A stretch of DNA of 64,000 nt, taken from contig NBOG01000006.1 in the NCBI GenBank assembly GCA_002104535.1, forward strand, positions 64,383 through 128,382, written 5' to 3'. The stretch comes from Cognaticolwellia sediminilitoris (lineage in GTDB: Bacteria > Pseudomonadota > Gammaproteobacteria > Enterobacterales > Alteromonadaceae). Made by a program: the position numbers and the translations under genes. The notes under the pieces were generated by a model. The model saw only the letters and a list, made by a program, of their open reading frames with translations. It made no database searches and was not told where the DNA came from. Positions within the stretch are counted from its first letter, which is position 1. Each line of letters begins with the position of its first letter. Positions 27,678 to 39,600 of the stretch are shown here, in pieces.

Positions 27678-28865
27678 ATGTTTGGTAGTTTAACGGCGTT
27701 GCCAGCCGATCCTATTTTAGGCTTGTTGGCTAAATATCGTGAAGATTCAAATCCTAAAAAAATTGATTTAGGTGTAGGTGTCTACAAAAATGAAGCAGGC
27801 CACACGGCTGTGCTCGATTGTGTAAAAGCCGCAGAAAAATATCGACTCGATACCGAAGACACCAAAGTTTATATTGGTCCAACAGGTTCATCACTTTTTA
27901 ATGAAGAAATGGCTAAATTAGTTTTCGGTCACCATAAAGTGTTGATTGAAAATCGTGCCCGCACTGTTTCTACTCCTGGTGGTACTGGTGCATTGCGTGT
28001 TGCTGCTGAATTTATCAATTCATGTAAAGCGGGCGCTACTATCTGGGTCAGTAATCCAACGTGGGCTAATCATACCGGTGTATTTGAAGCGGCGGGCTTA
28101 AAGGTAAAAACTTACCCTTATTACGATTATGAAAACAAAACCCTTGATTTTGACGGCATGCTTGCTGCTTTAAAAGAAGTTAAAGCAGACGATACCGTTT
28201 TGCTCCATGCTTGTTGTCATAACCCAAGTGGTATGGACTTAAATAAAGAGCAATGGCAACAAATTGCTGAAGTTGCGAAAGATATTGGTTTCTTACCATT
28301 AGTTGATATGGCTTACCAAGGTTTTGGTGAAGGCTTAGACGAAGACGCTTACGGCTTAAGATTAATGGCTGAAAGTGTTAAAGAAATGATCGTATGTAGT
28401 TCATGTTCTAAGAACTTTGGTCTATATCGTGAACGTATTGGTGCTTGTACTATTATTGGTGAATCATCACATAGCGTTGATGTGGCTAATTCGGTTTTAT
28501 TGACCGTTATCCGCTGTATTTACTCGATGCCGCCAGCACATGGTGCAGCTTTAGTGGAAACTATTTTGCATTCAGATGAGTTACGTAGTCAGTGGCACAG
28601 TGAACTTAAAACCATGCGCGATCGCATTAACGGTAATCGTCAATTATTGGTAGATAAGCTTATTGAAAATGGTGTTACACGCGACTTTAGCTTTATACCA
28701 CAGCAAAAGGGCATGTTCTCTTTCCTCGGTATTACGCCTGAGCAAGTACAACAGTTGCAAGACGAATATAGTATTTACATGGTTGGCTCAAGCCGTATGA
28801 GTATTGCTGGTATTGCTAACAGTAATGTTGACTACTTAGCGCAATCTATTGCGAAAGTACTTTAA
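27678..28865 (+). CDS. Aromatic/aspartate aminotransferase (class I PLP)
   Basis: The 395-residue cytoplasmic enzyme is a close match to the AspC/TyrB family. It has the substrate and PLP-binding residues in GVGVYKNE, YIGPTGSSLF, STPGGTGALR, SNPTWANH, HACCHNPSGMD and VDMAYQGFG, and PLP-binding Lys245 in SSCSKNFGLYRERIG. The substrate Arg lies in GSSRMSIAG near the C-terminus. It transfers the amino group between aspartate, phenylalanine or tyrosine and 2-oxoglutarate. Choosing between AspC and TyrB by eye is not reliable, so no symbol is given. An AAAGG site lies ten bases upstream. A strong terminator follows. Confidence 0.95.
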   Translation: MFGSLTALPADPILGLLAKYREDSNPKKIDLGVGVYKNEAGHTAVLDCVKAAEKYRLDTEDTKVYIGPTGSSLFNEEMAKLVFGHHKVLIENRARTVSTPGGTGALRVAAEFINSCKAGATIWVSNPTWANHTGVFEAAGLKVKTYPYYDYENKTLDFDGMLAALKEVKADDTVLLHACCHNPSGMDLNKEQWQQIAEVAKDIGFLPLVDMAYQGFGEGLDEDAYGLRLMAESVKEMIVCSSCSKNFGLYRERIGACTIIGESSHSVDVANSVLLTVIRCIYSMPPAHGAALVETILHSDELRSQWHSELKTMRDRINGNRQLLVDKLIENGVTRDFSFIPQQKGMFSFLGITPEQVQQLQDEYSIYMVGSSRMSIAGIANSNVDYLAQSIAKVL

Positions 28866-28894
28866 ACTATCGTACCTAGCTAATATTTGAAGTT

Positions 28895-28921
28895 AAAGCC
28901 GCTATTACTAGCGGCTTTTTT
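28895..28921 (+). terminator. Rho-independent terminator
   Basis: The stem AAAGCCGCTA / TAGCGGCTTT has a four-base loop and a T-run and follows the aminotransferase stop by 29 bases. Confidence 0.94.
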
Positions 28922-28953
28922 GATCTAACCCTATCAGTTAAAACAATCGTCCG

Positions 28954-29565
28954 TTAATGTATTGTTGAATTCACTTGCATCATTGCTTTTATTTTTCGTG
29001 TTATTAGTGAGTTAATGCGGGTGAATAATGCATACAAGCCAAAAAACAATAAAAATAGCCCTAAAATTATCAAGACACTTTTACCATTGCTGATATCCAC
29101 TAAAGTATCCCGAAAAACAATGATGGGTTGGTGAATTATGTCGCTGCTTTCTAAACGTTGAAATCGCCCTAAATAAACGCCTAACGCAGCAAGTAAATGA
29201 ACCGCAGGTATAAATATTTTATGCCAATAAGGTTGATGAAAATAAGCAATATACTTTTTGGCCCATTGAATTGAGATGACATAAAATTCAAAGTTTAAGG
29301 TTAAGAATATTAAGTAAAAAGGCACCAGTACAAATATCAAAAAGGGCAGCGAAATATTTGGTGACTCTACCGCGGCAATAAAATGAATAATATCCGTTAA
29401 TACGTAAGCACTGTTAGGGAGAAAGGCGATAAATACGAAGGCAATTAACCACCAAAGCACACTGCGGCGATGGCTTAATTTAAACAAGTAAAATGCCAAA
29501 ACTAACGGGATAAAAGCTAAAATAAAATTGATCACGACAGTGAAATGTACAGGAACGGAGTTCAT
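28954..29565 (-). CDS. DUF1361 membrane protein
   Basis: A 203-residue inner-membrane protein with about six hydrophobic segments. The conserved FLPNSAYVLTDIIHF and GRFQRLESSDII segments are the signature of DUF1361, whose function is unknown. It is followed in the same orientation, upstream on this strand, by a large membrane protein gene and a TonB receptor gene, though terminator-like hairpins separate them. Confidence in the family is good, in the role none. Confidence 0.85.
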   Translation of the reverse strand: MNSVPVHFTVVINFILAFIPLVLAFYLFKLSHRRSVLWWLIAFVFIAFLPNSAYVLTDIIHFIAAVESPNISLPFLIFVLVPFYLIFLTLNFEFYVISIQWAKKYIAYFHQPYWHKIFIPAVHLLAALGVYLGRFQRLESSDIIHQPIIVFRDTLVDISNGKSVLIILGLFLLFFGLYALFTRINSLITRKIKAMMQVNSTIH

Positions 29566-29620
29566 TTATTTACCTTGTTTTTTTGAGTCGAATAGGCTTT
29601 GCTGGCACTTAATGCTCAAT

Positions 29621-29660
29621 ATTTTCCTACCTTTGTCTATAGCGCTAAAGGTAAGAAAAT
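29621..29660 (-). terminator. Imperfect inverted repeat after the 401-residue membrane protein gene
   Basis: ATTTTCCTACCTTT pairs with AAAGGTAAGAAAAT (one mismatch) around a 12-base loop, 22 bases past the stop. No proper T-run follows on the minus strand, so it may be a processing or weak termination structure. Confidence 0.45.
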
Positions 29661-29681
29661 ATTTAAAAAATTATGATGATA

Positions 29682-30887
29682 TTAAGGCGTTACCGTGGTG
29701 GTAGCTTGGTTAACTATTTCATCGTTTACGCGCGGGATAGGCTTGACTAAAATTTCAGTATCGAAGCCAATGAATTTGCCGCTCCAAATGAAAAATTGCC
29801 AGACAAGCACACCGAACGGAATATAGCCAAAGTAGCCTAATAACGGCATTTCAGAGAAAATATGGATGACATTGACGTAAGGAATATCATAAATCCAATA
29901 GTTTGGATTAGTGATTGGTAATGCCGCATTAACATTGCTACCGTAATTCCACATCTCCCAAAACACACCATTGAATAAGGATGAAATACCAATAAGCACG
30001 CCTGCCGTCCAATTTCCTTGGGCTATGTCGGTAAATGGATTCCAAATATTTAAGCGCATTAAAATCCCCGTCATCACAGCAAATGGGCCAATCCATACCG
30101 CCCAAAATAAGGCGTAGGGCCAGTAAACCATCGCAGCGATTAATGCTGAACCAATGAAAATCATCTTATTGCCACTGAGCGCCATTTTAGGGCCGTTTTG
30201 ATATCTAACCTTCATTTTTGGGAAGGTATGCAATAGATTAAACCACTGAAACAACACCGGTGTGACGGTTGAATAAGTAATTAAGAATTCAATCGTTAGT
30301 AAGGTGTGTGACCATGGCATCTGCTCGGCATTTGGGTAGTACCAGTTACCCAAAACAAAATAGTCGTAGTACTCAAAATAGACCCATCCTAGAATTGAAA
30401 TGGCGCCGCTGATCAATAGCGTTAAAGGTTTTTTAGAAAATAGCGAAGCACCGTTGTTACGTTGATAAACAATGCCATCTAAGAAAAATATAAAGCCCCA
30501 CCATAACGGTGTAAATGCCCAATGCACTAAATCACCAAATACAGTGACCCGGGTCCACATTAACCACCAGAAAAATCCCATCACGATACCGCCTACCCAA
30601 AACCAATACGGTAGGGACTTAGTCGATTTTTCTCGCGGAACAACTGGCGCACCTTTAAAGCCAAAGTACTTCGGCATAATGATCAAACCGCCAATATAAA
30701 TAACACCAGCGAGCATGACTAAAAAATAAGGTAAGCTGAAGCCAGGAGCATCGGAGACAAATTGAGGCGGAAATTCACCAAATTGAGGCGGTAAATGTCC
30801 GGGATAAATAAACCAAGCGACGGCTAAAGGGATCAGAAGGGTCAGTAAAACAGGCCATAGTAATTGCCATTTCATTGCAGTTCTCAT
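29682..30887 (-). CDS. Multi-pass membrane protein of unknown family
   Basis: I do not recognise the family. The 401-residue protein begins with a hydrophobic segment (about 8-26), then alternates about ten hydrophobic helices with short loops. It is unusually rich in Trp, Tyr and Phe; examples are FFWWLMWTRVTVFGD, YFEYYDYFVLGNWYY and GVFWEMWNYGSN. Several acidic and aromatic residues lie inside or next to membrane segments, which could form a binding site. The tail after about 380 is polar. Neighbours on the same strand are a DUF1361 gene and a TonB receptor. Met5 is an alternative start. No transport or enzyme motif is evident. Confidence 0.75.
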   Translation of the reverse strand: MRTAMKWQLLWPVLLTLLIPLAVAWFIYPGHLPPQFGEFPPQFVSDAPGFSLPYFLVMLAGVIYIGGLIIMPKYFGFKGAPVVPREKSTKSLPYWFWVGGIVMGFFWWLMWTRVTVFGDLVHWAFTPLWWGFIFFLDGIVYQRNNGASLFSKKPLTLLISGAISILGWVYFEYYDYFVLGNWYYPNAEQMPWSHTLLTIEFLITYSTVTPVLFQWFNLLHTFPKMKVRYQNGPKMALSGNKMIFIGSALIAAMVYWPYALFWAVWIGPFAVMTGILMRLNIWNPFTDIAQGNWTAGVLIGISSLFNGVFWEMWNYGSNVNAALPITNPNYWIYDIPYVNVIHIFSEMPLLGYFGYIPFGVLVWQFFIWSGKFIGFDTEILVKPIPRVNDEIVNQATTTVTP

Positions 30888-30990
30888 TTTATTATTTTTA
30901 TTAGTAGAATTTATATCATTAAAACCTAAAAAAAATAAATTAAATAGTTAAAAATGACAGTAAACTCTTGAACTGTAAATAAAAGGCAAA

Positions 30991-31021
30991 AAAAATAGCT
31001 GAGATGTACTCAGCTATTTTT
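30991..31021 (-). terminator. Rho-independent terminator of the second TonB receptor gene
   Basis: A 13-base-pair stem AAAAATAGCTGAG / CTCAGCTATTTTT with loop ATGTA has A/T runs on both sides, so it could work on both strands; it lies 19 bases past the receptor stop. Confidence 0.92.
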
Positions 31022-31039
31022 ATTTGTTAGTGTTGCTTT

Positions 31040-33289
31040 TTAAAACTTATAATTTGCTGAAATACCAATTTGCCTAGCATTAGCTTTCAGTTCGGTTACG
31101 GCACCTAACGCAGCAATAGAGTTAAACCGCAGTTCACTGTATTCAGTGTTGGTTAAATTCTTAGCCCAAAGTGTCACGTTTAAATCAGCACTAATTGTAT
31201 AGTCAATATGACCATTAACGACAATAAAGTCAGTTTGTTGTGTATATGGATTTTCTTCTTGATCAAAATAAAACTCAGATTGATAATCAAAACTTAATTG
31301 TGCGGTTAAATCTCGTTCAAATACCACCATGTCATGAGTAATCGAACCACTGATATTCCATTTTGATGCAAAAGGTAATCGGTTATCTTCAACAATGACA
31401 CCATGTTGATTATAGCTGCCCATATTTGCTTTCGGTAAATAGCCAACATTTAAACGCATTTCCCAGTCTTTACTCGGCGTTAGCAAAAGCTCAGATTCGA
31501 AACCATAAATCGTCGAGTCGCCGGCGTTTTTTAAAACATGGTCAACAGCGACGCCTTGCGTTTGGTTAACAAAAACTTGTTGATCTTTATAGTCATAATA
31601 AAATGCTGCTAAATGTAAACGGGCATTTTTTTGCCAAAACTGTAAGTAGCTACCAATTTCATAGGCATCTAATTTTTCTGGCGCATATTCAGACTCCGCA
31701 GCTTGCTCAGGAGTGGTTGAGTAGCCGGCGTTATAACCACCACTTTTATAGCCGCGAGAGTAACTATAATAAACTGAACTTTGGTCATTAATTTTTTGAT
31801 TTAACGCTAGCTTTCCTGAAAATTCATCGTCTGTAACGCTACCCTTAATGTCCCATAAATCAGGAACAAAGAAACTTACCGTGTCTAGATCAGCATTAGC
31901 ATGATAATCGGTTGTTTCATCGGTATAGCGTACGCCAGCGGTTAATGTAAATGTATCATTCAATGGGTGATCAATTTGTGAATAAAGTGCAAAAGCTTGG
32001 TTTTCTAATTTGTTATCATAATAAAATTCTGCAGCAAAAGCGGCTAACGCAGGTACAGCTCTAAAATCGCGGAATAAATCAAAACTATTTAATTGTTCGA
32101 TAGTTTCACTGACGTAGAACAAACCACTTACCCAATGAGTATCGCCCATATCAACAGCTAAGCTCAGTTCTTGACTAAATATAGTGTTATCGGTGCCCAT
32201 GGTTCCTTCAATTAAATTACCAGGACCGTCAGCATCGAAAGAGTGAAAACGTTCTAAGTCTCGGTAACCGCTGATTGAGGTTAACAACATGTCTTCGTTA
32301 AATTGCCACGCTAGTTTAACGCTAGCCCCCCAACTTTCAGTGCTATGGGTACGATCAGCAGTATCAGAATTAACTGCCCAAAAGTCGTCACTGCCTATTT
32401 GGTTGCCAAAGTTGTCCATACACAAACTAGAGCCCGCTTGAGATGGTGTACAGCTGCCATTACCGTCTAATCGGTTTATCCCTAAACTGGCGATAGGTTT
32501 GGGTTTTCCAGACCAGTCTTCTAGATTAAATTTACTGGTGATGGTCAAGTTATCAAATTCTGATTTTACAATTAAACGTAAATTTGTTTGTTTTAAGCCG
32601 CCATCTGATTGATCTGGCATTTGATTTTCAGTTGAAAAACTATAATCTTGATGACTAAAGGCAAAGCGCATAGCGGTTGTATCGCTAACGGGAACATTAA
32701 TCGCGCCATTTAACGAACGTGTATCGAATTGCGCAACACCCGCATTTATGTAACCGCCAAAGTCCTTCTCTGGTTGCTTAGAGCGTAAGAGAATGGCGCC
32801 ACCTGTAGTATTACGGCCAAATAAAGTGCCTTGCGGTCCTCGTAAAACCTCAACCTGTTCTAGATCATAAAGGTTAATCGATAAATTGTTGGCACTGCCG
32901 GTTACAACGTCATCAGCATAAATTGAAATGGGTGAAATCGTCGAGGTATTGTAATCAATCATACCGACACCACGGATATTGAACGCTGGCGGTGTGCCTT
33001 CACCTGCGTTGTTGGTGATTTTTACATTCGGTACCAGTGCAGATAGTTGAGTGGTATCTTTTAATTGTTGGCGAGCAATGGCTTCACCTTCAATTGCGGT
33101 GACTGCGACAGTGACGTTATTGATGTTTTGCTTACGCTTTTGAGCATAAACTTCAATAACTTCTATGTTTTTTAATTGGTTATCAATGCTTGGTTGAGTT
33201 TTGTCAACATTTTCCGCGCATACATAAAGTGGTAGCAACGCGGATAAAACCGCAGAGATAGCGGTTGATAATAGCTTTGACCTAAACAT
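31040..33289 (-). CDS. TonB-dependent outer-membrane receptor
   Basis: The 749-residue precursor has an N-terminal signal peptide (cleavage near VCAEN, residue 25), a TonB box-like VIEVYAQKR at about 44-52, and a plug domain (about 55-170) with PAFNIRGVGM, DLEQVEVLRGPQGTLFGRNTTGGAI split across strands, and PEKDFGGYINAG. A 22-strand barrel follows and ends in the terminal Phe of ISANYKF. This plug style is common in sphingomonad and marine receptors for non-iron substrates as well as siderophores. A GAAGGGAAA ribosome-binding site lies five bases before the ATG. An inverted repeat in its promoter region (33371-33402) could be an operator. Substrate unknown. Confidence 0.95.
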   Translation of the reverse strand: MFRSKLLSTAISAVLSALLPLYVCAENVDKTQPSIDNQLKNIEVIEVYAQKRKQNINNVTVAVTAIEGEAIARQQLKDTTQLSALVPNVKITNNAGEGTPPAFNIRGVGMIDYNTSTISPISIYADDVVTGSANNLSINLYDLEQVEVLRGPQGTLFGRNTTGGAILLRSKQPEKDFGGYINAGVAQFDTRSLNGAINVPVSDTTAMRFAFSHQDYSFSTENQMPDQSDGGLKQTNLRLIVKSEFDNLTITSKFNLEDWSGKPKPIASLGINRLDGNGSCTPSQAGSSLCMDNFGNQIGSDDFWAVNSDTADRTHSTESWGASVKLAWQFNEDMLLTSISGYRDLERFHSFDADGPGNLIEGTMGTDNTIFSQELSLAVDMGDTHWVSGLFYVSETIEQLNSFDLFRDFRAVPALAAFAAEFYYDNKLENQAFALYSQIDHPLNDTFTLTAGVRYTDETTDYHANADLDTVSFFVPDLWDIKGSVTDDEFSGKLALNQKINDQSSVYYSYSRGYKSGGYNAGYSTTPEQAAESEYAPEKLDAYEIGSYLQFWQKNARLHLAAFYYDYKDQQVFVNQTQGVAVDHVLKNAGDSTIYGFESELLLTPSKDWEMRLNVGYLPKANMGSYNQHGVIVEDNRLPFASKWNISGSITHDMVVFERDLTAQLSFDYQSEFYFDQEENPYTQQTDFIVVNGHIDYTISADLNVTLWAKNLTNTEYSELRFNSIAALGAVTELKANARQIGISANYKF

Positions 33290-33687
33290 TTATTTCCCTT
33301 CAATAGTCTTATTTTTTACACCATGTCGATCATGGTTTAAAATTTTTATAATGTGTCCATGCCCACAATGAATATTAAAATCCTTGAGGTGATTTTAATA
33401 TTGTGAAGTGTCCTTTAAATTGTGAACAATTCCGGTTTGAAGGCGACAGCTCAGTGTTTTTATTATCAAAGTAAACAAGATTAATAGCAACTTTTGTCAT
33501 AAATAAGGACAATTTTTCTATATAAGTGATAAAAATCAACATTTTTACGTATAGAGGTTTAATTCATCTGTACATTAAATACCTCAGTGCTAAGCTAACA
33601 AACCATTACTATGATAAATCGTAAGTCATTTATCGTTAATCAACTGCATTGAATAAAGCTTTAATTTTTAAGGTTGGCGTTATAAAA
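33290..33687. other. Divergent intergenic region between a TonB receptor and the giant kinase
   Basis: Nearly 400 bases with no credible gene. It must hold the divergent promoters. The clear structure is the 12-base-pair inverted repeat at 33371-33402; the rest is AT-rich and featureless by eye. Confidence 0.5.
33371..33402. promoter_or_regulatory. Inverted repeat in the receptor promoter region
   Basis: AATATTAAAATC and GATTTTAATATT are a perfect 12-base inverted repeat separated by eight bases, 82-113 bases upstream of the TonB receptor start. It is a plausible binding site for a dimeric regulator or a leader hairpin; the AT richness means that chance cannot be excluded. Confidence 0.45.
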
Positions 33688-36600
33688 ATGGTAAAACTTA
33701 AAGGCTATACCTTAGTTAAGGAACAGCAAGAAATTTCAAGAACGGTGCAACTTTCTATTGTCAAAAATGATAAAGAACAGCACTTTGTAGTGAAGCGCCT
33801 AAAAAAAACAAATAATACCCAGCCACTTGTTATTAGATTTAAAAAATTTTTAGAGTTACAAAACAACTTATCTATTGATCAAGTTGTTGCAACCAGTGAA
33901 GTTCATGACGAAAGTAAATATTGTTATGCGTTATTTCCGTGCTCTTCTGAACTTAAATCTTTAGCTGAACTGTCGCTTTCTGAACTATCAGTAGCCCAAA
34001 AAATACAAATATCTATCAATATTTGTCAGCTTTATAAGCAGTTACATCAACAGGGTTTCATTGTAAATAACATATGCCCTGAGCATATTTTTCTTGATGA
34101 ACATTGGCAACCACATCTCTATGATTTAAGTTTTGCGACAAAAATTTCTGCACTGCATAAGAAAGCAAGCAACCTCAGTGTTGAACGACATTATTTAAAT
34201 ACCTTAGCCCCTGAAGCCAGTGGGCGGATGAATCGTCCAGTCGAAGTTTATTCAGATTTATATTCTATCGGTGCGAGCTTATTTTATTTATTCACCGGTC
34301 GTTTTCCTTTCAAATATGCTGACGAAATGGAATTAGTTCACGCTCATATTGCAAAAAGTCCTAAACTCGCAAACCACTATAATCATGAGGTTCCAGAAGT
34401 TATTGCTAATATTTTAGCTAAGCTATTAGAAAAAGAGCCTTACGAGCGCTATCACAATTTACAAGGAGTGGAAGCTGATTTCACTCGCTGTGAAACCGAT
34501 TTAAAGCGCTTTTCAACAATACCTACATTCGCTTTAGGTGAGAAAGATTTCAGCAATAAACTTATTTTCTCTTCTGCGCTTTATGGTCGTAAACTCGAGC
34601 ATAAAGCTTTGCTGAAAGCTTACAGCTATGTTGCTAAGAATAAAGACAGCCAAATTTGTGTGATCAGTGGTTATTCTGGGGTAGGTAAATCGCGACTGAT
34701 CAAAGAATTACATCGGCCTATAATTGAAAAACAAGGTTACTGTATTTCAGGTAAATTCGAACAATATAAAAAGACCACTGCCTACTTCGCGGTAATTCAA
34801 GCCTTAAGTAGCCTAGTTGAACAATTACTTGGGGAAAGTGAAGAGAGATTAGCGACTTGGCGAAAAGAGCTCAAAAAAGCATTGCAGGATAATGGTCAGT
34901 TATTGATTGAACTTGTACCTGAGCTCGCATTAATTATTGGTGACCAACCTCAACCCATTAGTTTACCTCCTGAAGAAGCTCGTAAGCGATTTTATGTAAC
35001 CCTTGAGCACTTCTTTCAAGCACTTGGCCAACAAAATAAAGTCGTTTCAATTTTTATTGATGACATGCAATGGGCTGATATTGCGACTATTCAACTATTG
35101 CAGTATTTGGTTGAACATCAAAAGAGTAAAAACTTACTGTTAATATTGGCTTACCGAGATAATGAAATTAGCAGTGCACATCCATTAAAACTGCTTCTAG
35201 CAGACATAAAACAAACCAGTAGCTTTAATTGCCATATTAATTTATTGCCACTTGATGCCCTCGCTATTGGTCAATTTATTGCGGCATCACTAGCCTTAAA
35301 ACTTGAAAAAATTCAACCGCTTGTTGATATCGTGATTAAAAAAACCGCGGGTAACCCGTTCTTTATTAAAGCGTTTATTAAATCGTTAAATGAACAAGGG
35401 ATTTTAACCAAGAACAATCAAAACAAGTGGCATTGGGATCAACGCTTATCTCATAAACTGACTGCAACTGATAATGTCATTGAGCTAATGGCATTGCGAT
35501 TAACTCATGTTACAAAAGCAGGACAAAATATTTTACATCATGCCGCTTGTATTGGCAGTACGGTTTCACTGAGCTTGCTAACACGAGTTATTGGTATTGC
35601 TGAGAAAGATATTGAGCGTGAGTTAAGGCCGTTGATTGCTGATGGACTATTGATTGCTTATTCTGAAAACGAACAAATGGATACGGTAGAATATGTGAAA
35701 TTTTCACATGATAAAATACAGCAAGCCGCTTATGTGCTTGCCAATCCTGTTCCTAAAACGCTTATTCATTACAAAGTAGTACAATTCTATTTGTCAGCAG
35801 AACATGAAAGGTCGCTAGCTAATGATAAAATATTTGAATATATCGAACATTTAAACTTAGCGGCGTCACTTTACCTCGAACAAGATAAACAAACGTTATT
35901 AGCACAATATAATAACATTGCCGGACAGAAGTCTTTAGAAGTCAATGATTACAATAGTGGCTTATATTATTTTGAACAAGCCGAAAAGTATTTAGACGCA
36001 CAACATTGGCAGCAAACGTATTCATTAAGTTTTGATATCGCGTTTGGTAAAGCTAAGGTGCTGTATTTTACTCAAGATTACGCTCAAGCGAATCTGCATT
36101 TTCAACAACATATGGCTTTGATATCAAATGTTGTTGATCAAGCTAACTTTACTAAAATTCAAGTCTTGTCGTTGATTGCACAAAATGAAATGCAAAAAGC
36201 CTTTGATTTAGGGATTGCGACGTTACAAACGATATCCATAGCGTTGCCAGAAATATCTCCAAGCTTTAATTATCTGGCGATAGAGCAACATTATCAACGT
36301 GACGATATTGCCAATTTAGCTGACTTACCGAAAATGACAGATGAGCGGCAATTGTTAGCTTTGGACATTCTTAACGCTATTCAGACACCGGCTTATTTAC
36401 TAAACCCTGCTGAGTATATGCGGATCGCATATGCATCACTCGAGTTGTGTTTAACGCAGGGACTTTCGGCACTAAGTGCTAAGGTATTTGTAACGCATGG
36501 CTTGTTATTGTGTGGTGCCTTTAGTCGTTTTGAAGAGGGTTTAGCTTTTGCTAATTTGGCGACTAAGGTCAACCAATTTTACCCTTCTGACTCTATACAT

Positions 36601-39600
36601 GTAGAAATCGAATTTACCCGTAATGTCTCTATCGCTCACTGGACATCGCCACTGAGTCAAACTTTAAAGCCCTTAGAGCATAACTTTTACCTTGGTATCG
36701 AAAATGGTGGTATCGAATATGCCTTTCATTCGGCCTTATTTCAAAGTAAGCATAGTGTATTTAGTGGTGTTGACCTCAAAACTTGCCAAGAAATTTTTAC
36801 TCGCCATATAGATACAATGAAAAGTAAAAAGCAGAATTATCAATTGGTAATAATGCAAATATGGCAGCAGTTTATACATAATTTAACAGTGCAAAATGCT
36901 GGCATTGGAAGTCTACAAGGCAGCCATTTTGATGAAGCAACTCTACTGCCGGTATTGATAGAAACTAAAAATGTGACCACGTTATTCACTTATCATTTAG
37001 CCCGCATGATGCAAGCTTATTTATTCAATAATATGACCTTGGCTCATGAGCAAATGCTACGTGCTGAATCTTATCAACATTCGGTTGTTTCTTTATATCA
37101 TTTCGGTGAATTTCATTTTTATGCGGCCTTAATTCGCGCGCAATATTGTCGTGAACAGTCATCACAACAGCAAGAAAAAAATTATCAGGAAAATTTAACA
37201 CAAATTAATAACAGCCTTGATTTAATTAAACATTGGGCAGTAAGCTCACCTAAAAACTATCAACATAAAGTATTATTGATTCAGGCTGAATTAAAGTGGT
37301 TACAGCAAGATAGTGCAGCATGGAAAAGCTATGATCTGGCGATAGAGCTTGCTAAAAAAAATACGTTGAACCACCACTTGGCGTTAGCCAATGAACTAGC
37401 GGGAAATTATTGGTTGGCTGCAGAAAAAGAATCGTTAGCTAAAGACTATTACCAGCAAGCCGTCAGTCATTATCAAAGTTGGGGTGCAGCGCATAAATCT
37501 CAGCAATTATTGCACCTACACCAATCTTTATTAAACCGGTCAAACCGAGATAAAAAAAGCTCGCTTCGTGCGCAACAACAAAGTGGCCAAGTGCTGGACC
37601 TTGCTTCTGTTCTGAAAGCCTCTGAAACGTTAAGTGGTGAGGTCGATTTATCGGCATTTTTACATCGCATGATGGTCATTATTATTGAGAATGCTGGCGC
37701 GCAAAGTGGCGCTTTCTTACTGCTTAGTGATGGCATTTTAAATGTTGAAATAGCCTTGTCTCGTGATCAAGTTGTCAGTACAAACCAGCCTCTACCGCTT
37801 ACTATAATTAATTTTGTATCTCGAAGTTTAAAGCCTCAGGTATTAAACCAAAAGAGTATTCAAGAAAGGTTTGGTGCTGATCCATATTTCGAGCATTCTC
37901 AACCCAAATCCATTATCTGTATCCCGAGTATTGTTAAAGGTAATCTTCAAGGTATTGTCTACCTAGAGCATTTTGATGTTGAAGGGGCTTTCAGTGAAGA
38001 AAGAGTTAATGTCTTGCAATTGCTTGCTGCTCAAACCGCCATTTCATTCGAAAACGCTAAACTGTATCAGCAAGTACTGAGTTATAATCGTAATCTTGAA
38101 AGCCAAATACATGAGCGGACCAAAGAATTAGCATCTGAAAAAATTAAAGCAGAACAAGCTAGCCAAGCTAAATCAAGTTTCTTAGCCAATATGAGCCACG
38201 AAATTAGAACACCAATGAACGCGGTTATTGGTCTTAGTCAATTAGCTTTGCGGACTAATCTCACGGAAACACAACAAGATTATTTAGAAAAAATACAAGA
38301 TGCTTCAAAATCATTATTAGGTTTAATTAACAATATCTTAGATTTTTCAAAAATTGAGGCTCAAAAACTAACCCTAGAACGTATTCAATTTTCTTTGGAT
38401 GAAATTCTGCAGCGGGTGGTCAATGTTTGCACCTTTAAATTGTACGAAAAAGGCCTAGAGTTTGTCGTTGATGTTGCTCCAGGTGTGCCGAAAGCTTTAG
38501 TTGGCGACCCTTTGCGTTTACAGCAAATAATCATCAATTTAGCTAATAATGCTGAGAAATTTACTCAGACAGGCACAATTCAAATTTGTGTTGAAAAGCA
38601 GAGTGAAAATAGTAATACCTGTCAGCTTCTATTTTCAGTGCATGATACTGGCATTGGTATGAGTGAAGAACAGCAAAAAGGATTATTTCAATCATTCACG
38701 CAAGCGGATGACTCCGTTACCCGTAAATATGGTGGTACAGGCCTTGGTTTAGCTATTTGTAAACAATTAACCGAGTTAATGGGGGGTGAAATTAGCGTTC
38801 AAAGTAAGTTGAACGTGGGATCAACATTTAGTTTTACCGCCACTTTTGAACATGCTGAAAAAGGTCTTGAAGTTATCCCTTCGTTAAATAAACAAGTATT
38901 AACTGATCTGAAAGTATTAGTGGCTGATGATATTGATATTGCAAGAAACGTGATAATTGAGGCGTTAAGTTATATTGAAATAGCGGCTGACGGTGTCGAA
39001 AATGGACAGCAAGCATTGGATGCGGTGCTATCTGCTGAAAAAAATGGCACACCTTATGACATCGTATTAATGGATTGGAAAATGCCTCAAATGGACGGCA
39101 TTGAAGCGGCGACTAAAATTCAAGCCCAGACAAAAGACAATCATCCTCATATTTTAATGGTTTCTGCCTACGATAAAGACCAAGCTAAAGAGTTGGCTAT
39201 TAATGCCGGTATTGATAAGTTTATAGAAAAACCTGTTAATCAATCTGCGTTAGTTGACGCGATCGTTGAACTGTTAAGTAAAGATAGTAAACGTATGACT
39301 TTTGACAACCCAAATATTGCAATCAGTGTGCCTGATTTAAGTGGATATAAAGTATTATTAGTCGAAGATAATATGATCAACCAGCAGGTGGCTAAAGAGT
39401 TTTTAGCAGATACAAATATCACGGTTGAATGTGCGGAAAATGGTCTGATTGCATTAGAAAAAGTAGCAACACAACCTTATGATTTAGTGCTAATGGATAT
39501 TCAAATGCCGGAAATGGACGGCTTAACGGCAACGAAAGAAATACGTCAGACTCTACAATTACAAGAGTTACCTATTATTGCGATGACCGCGCATGCTATG

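Noticed and set aside
33688-34500. Active Ser/Thr protein kinase domain
   Set aside because: The catalytic Asp, the catalytic-loop Lys and Asn, and the DFG glycine are all replaced, so activity is not claimed.
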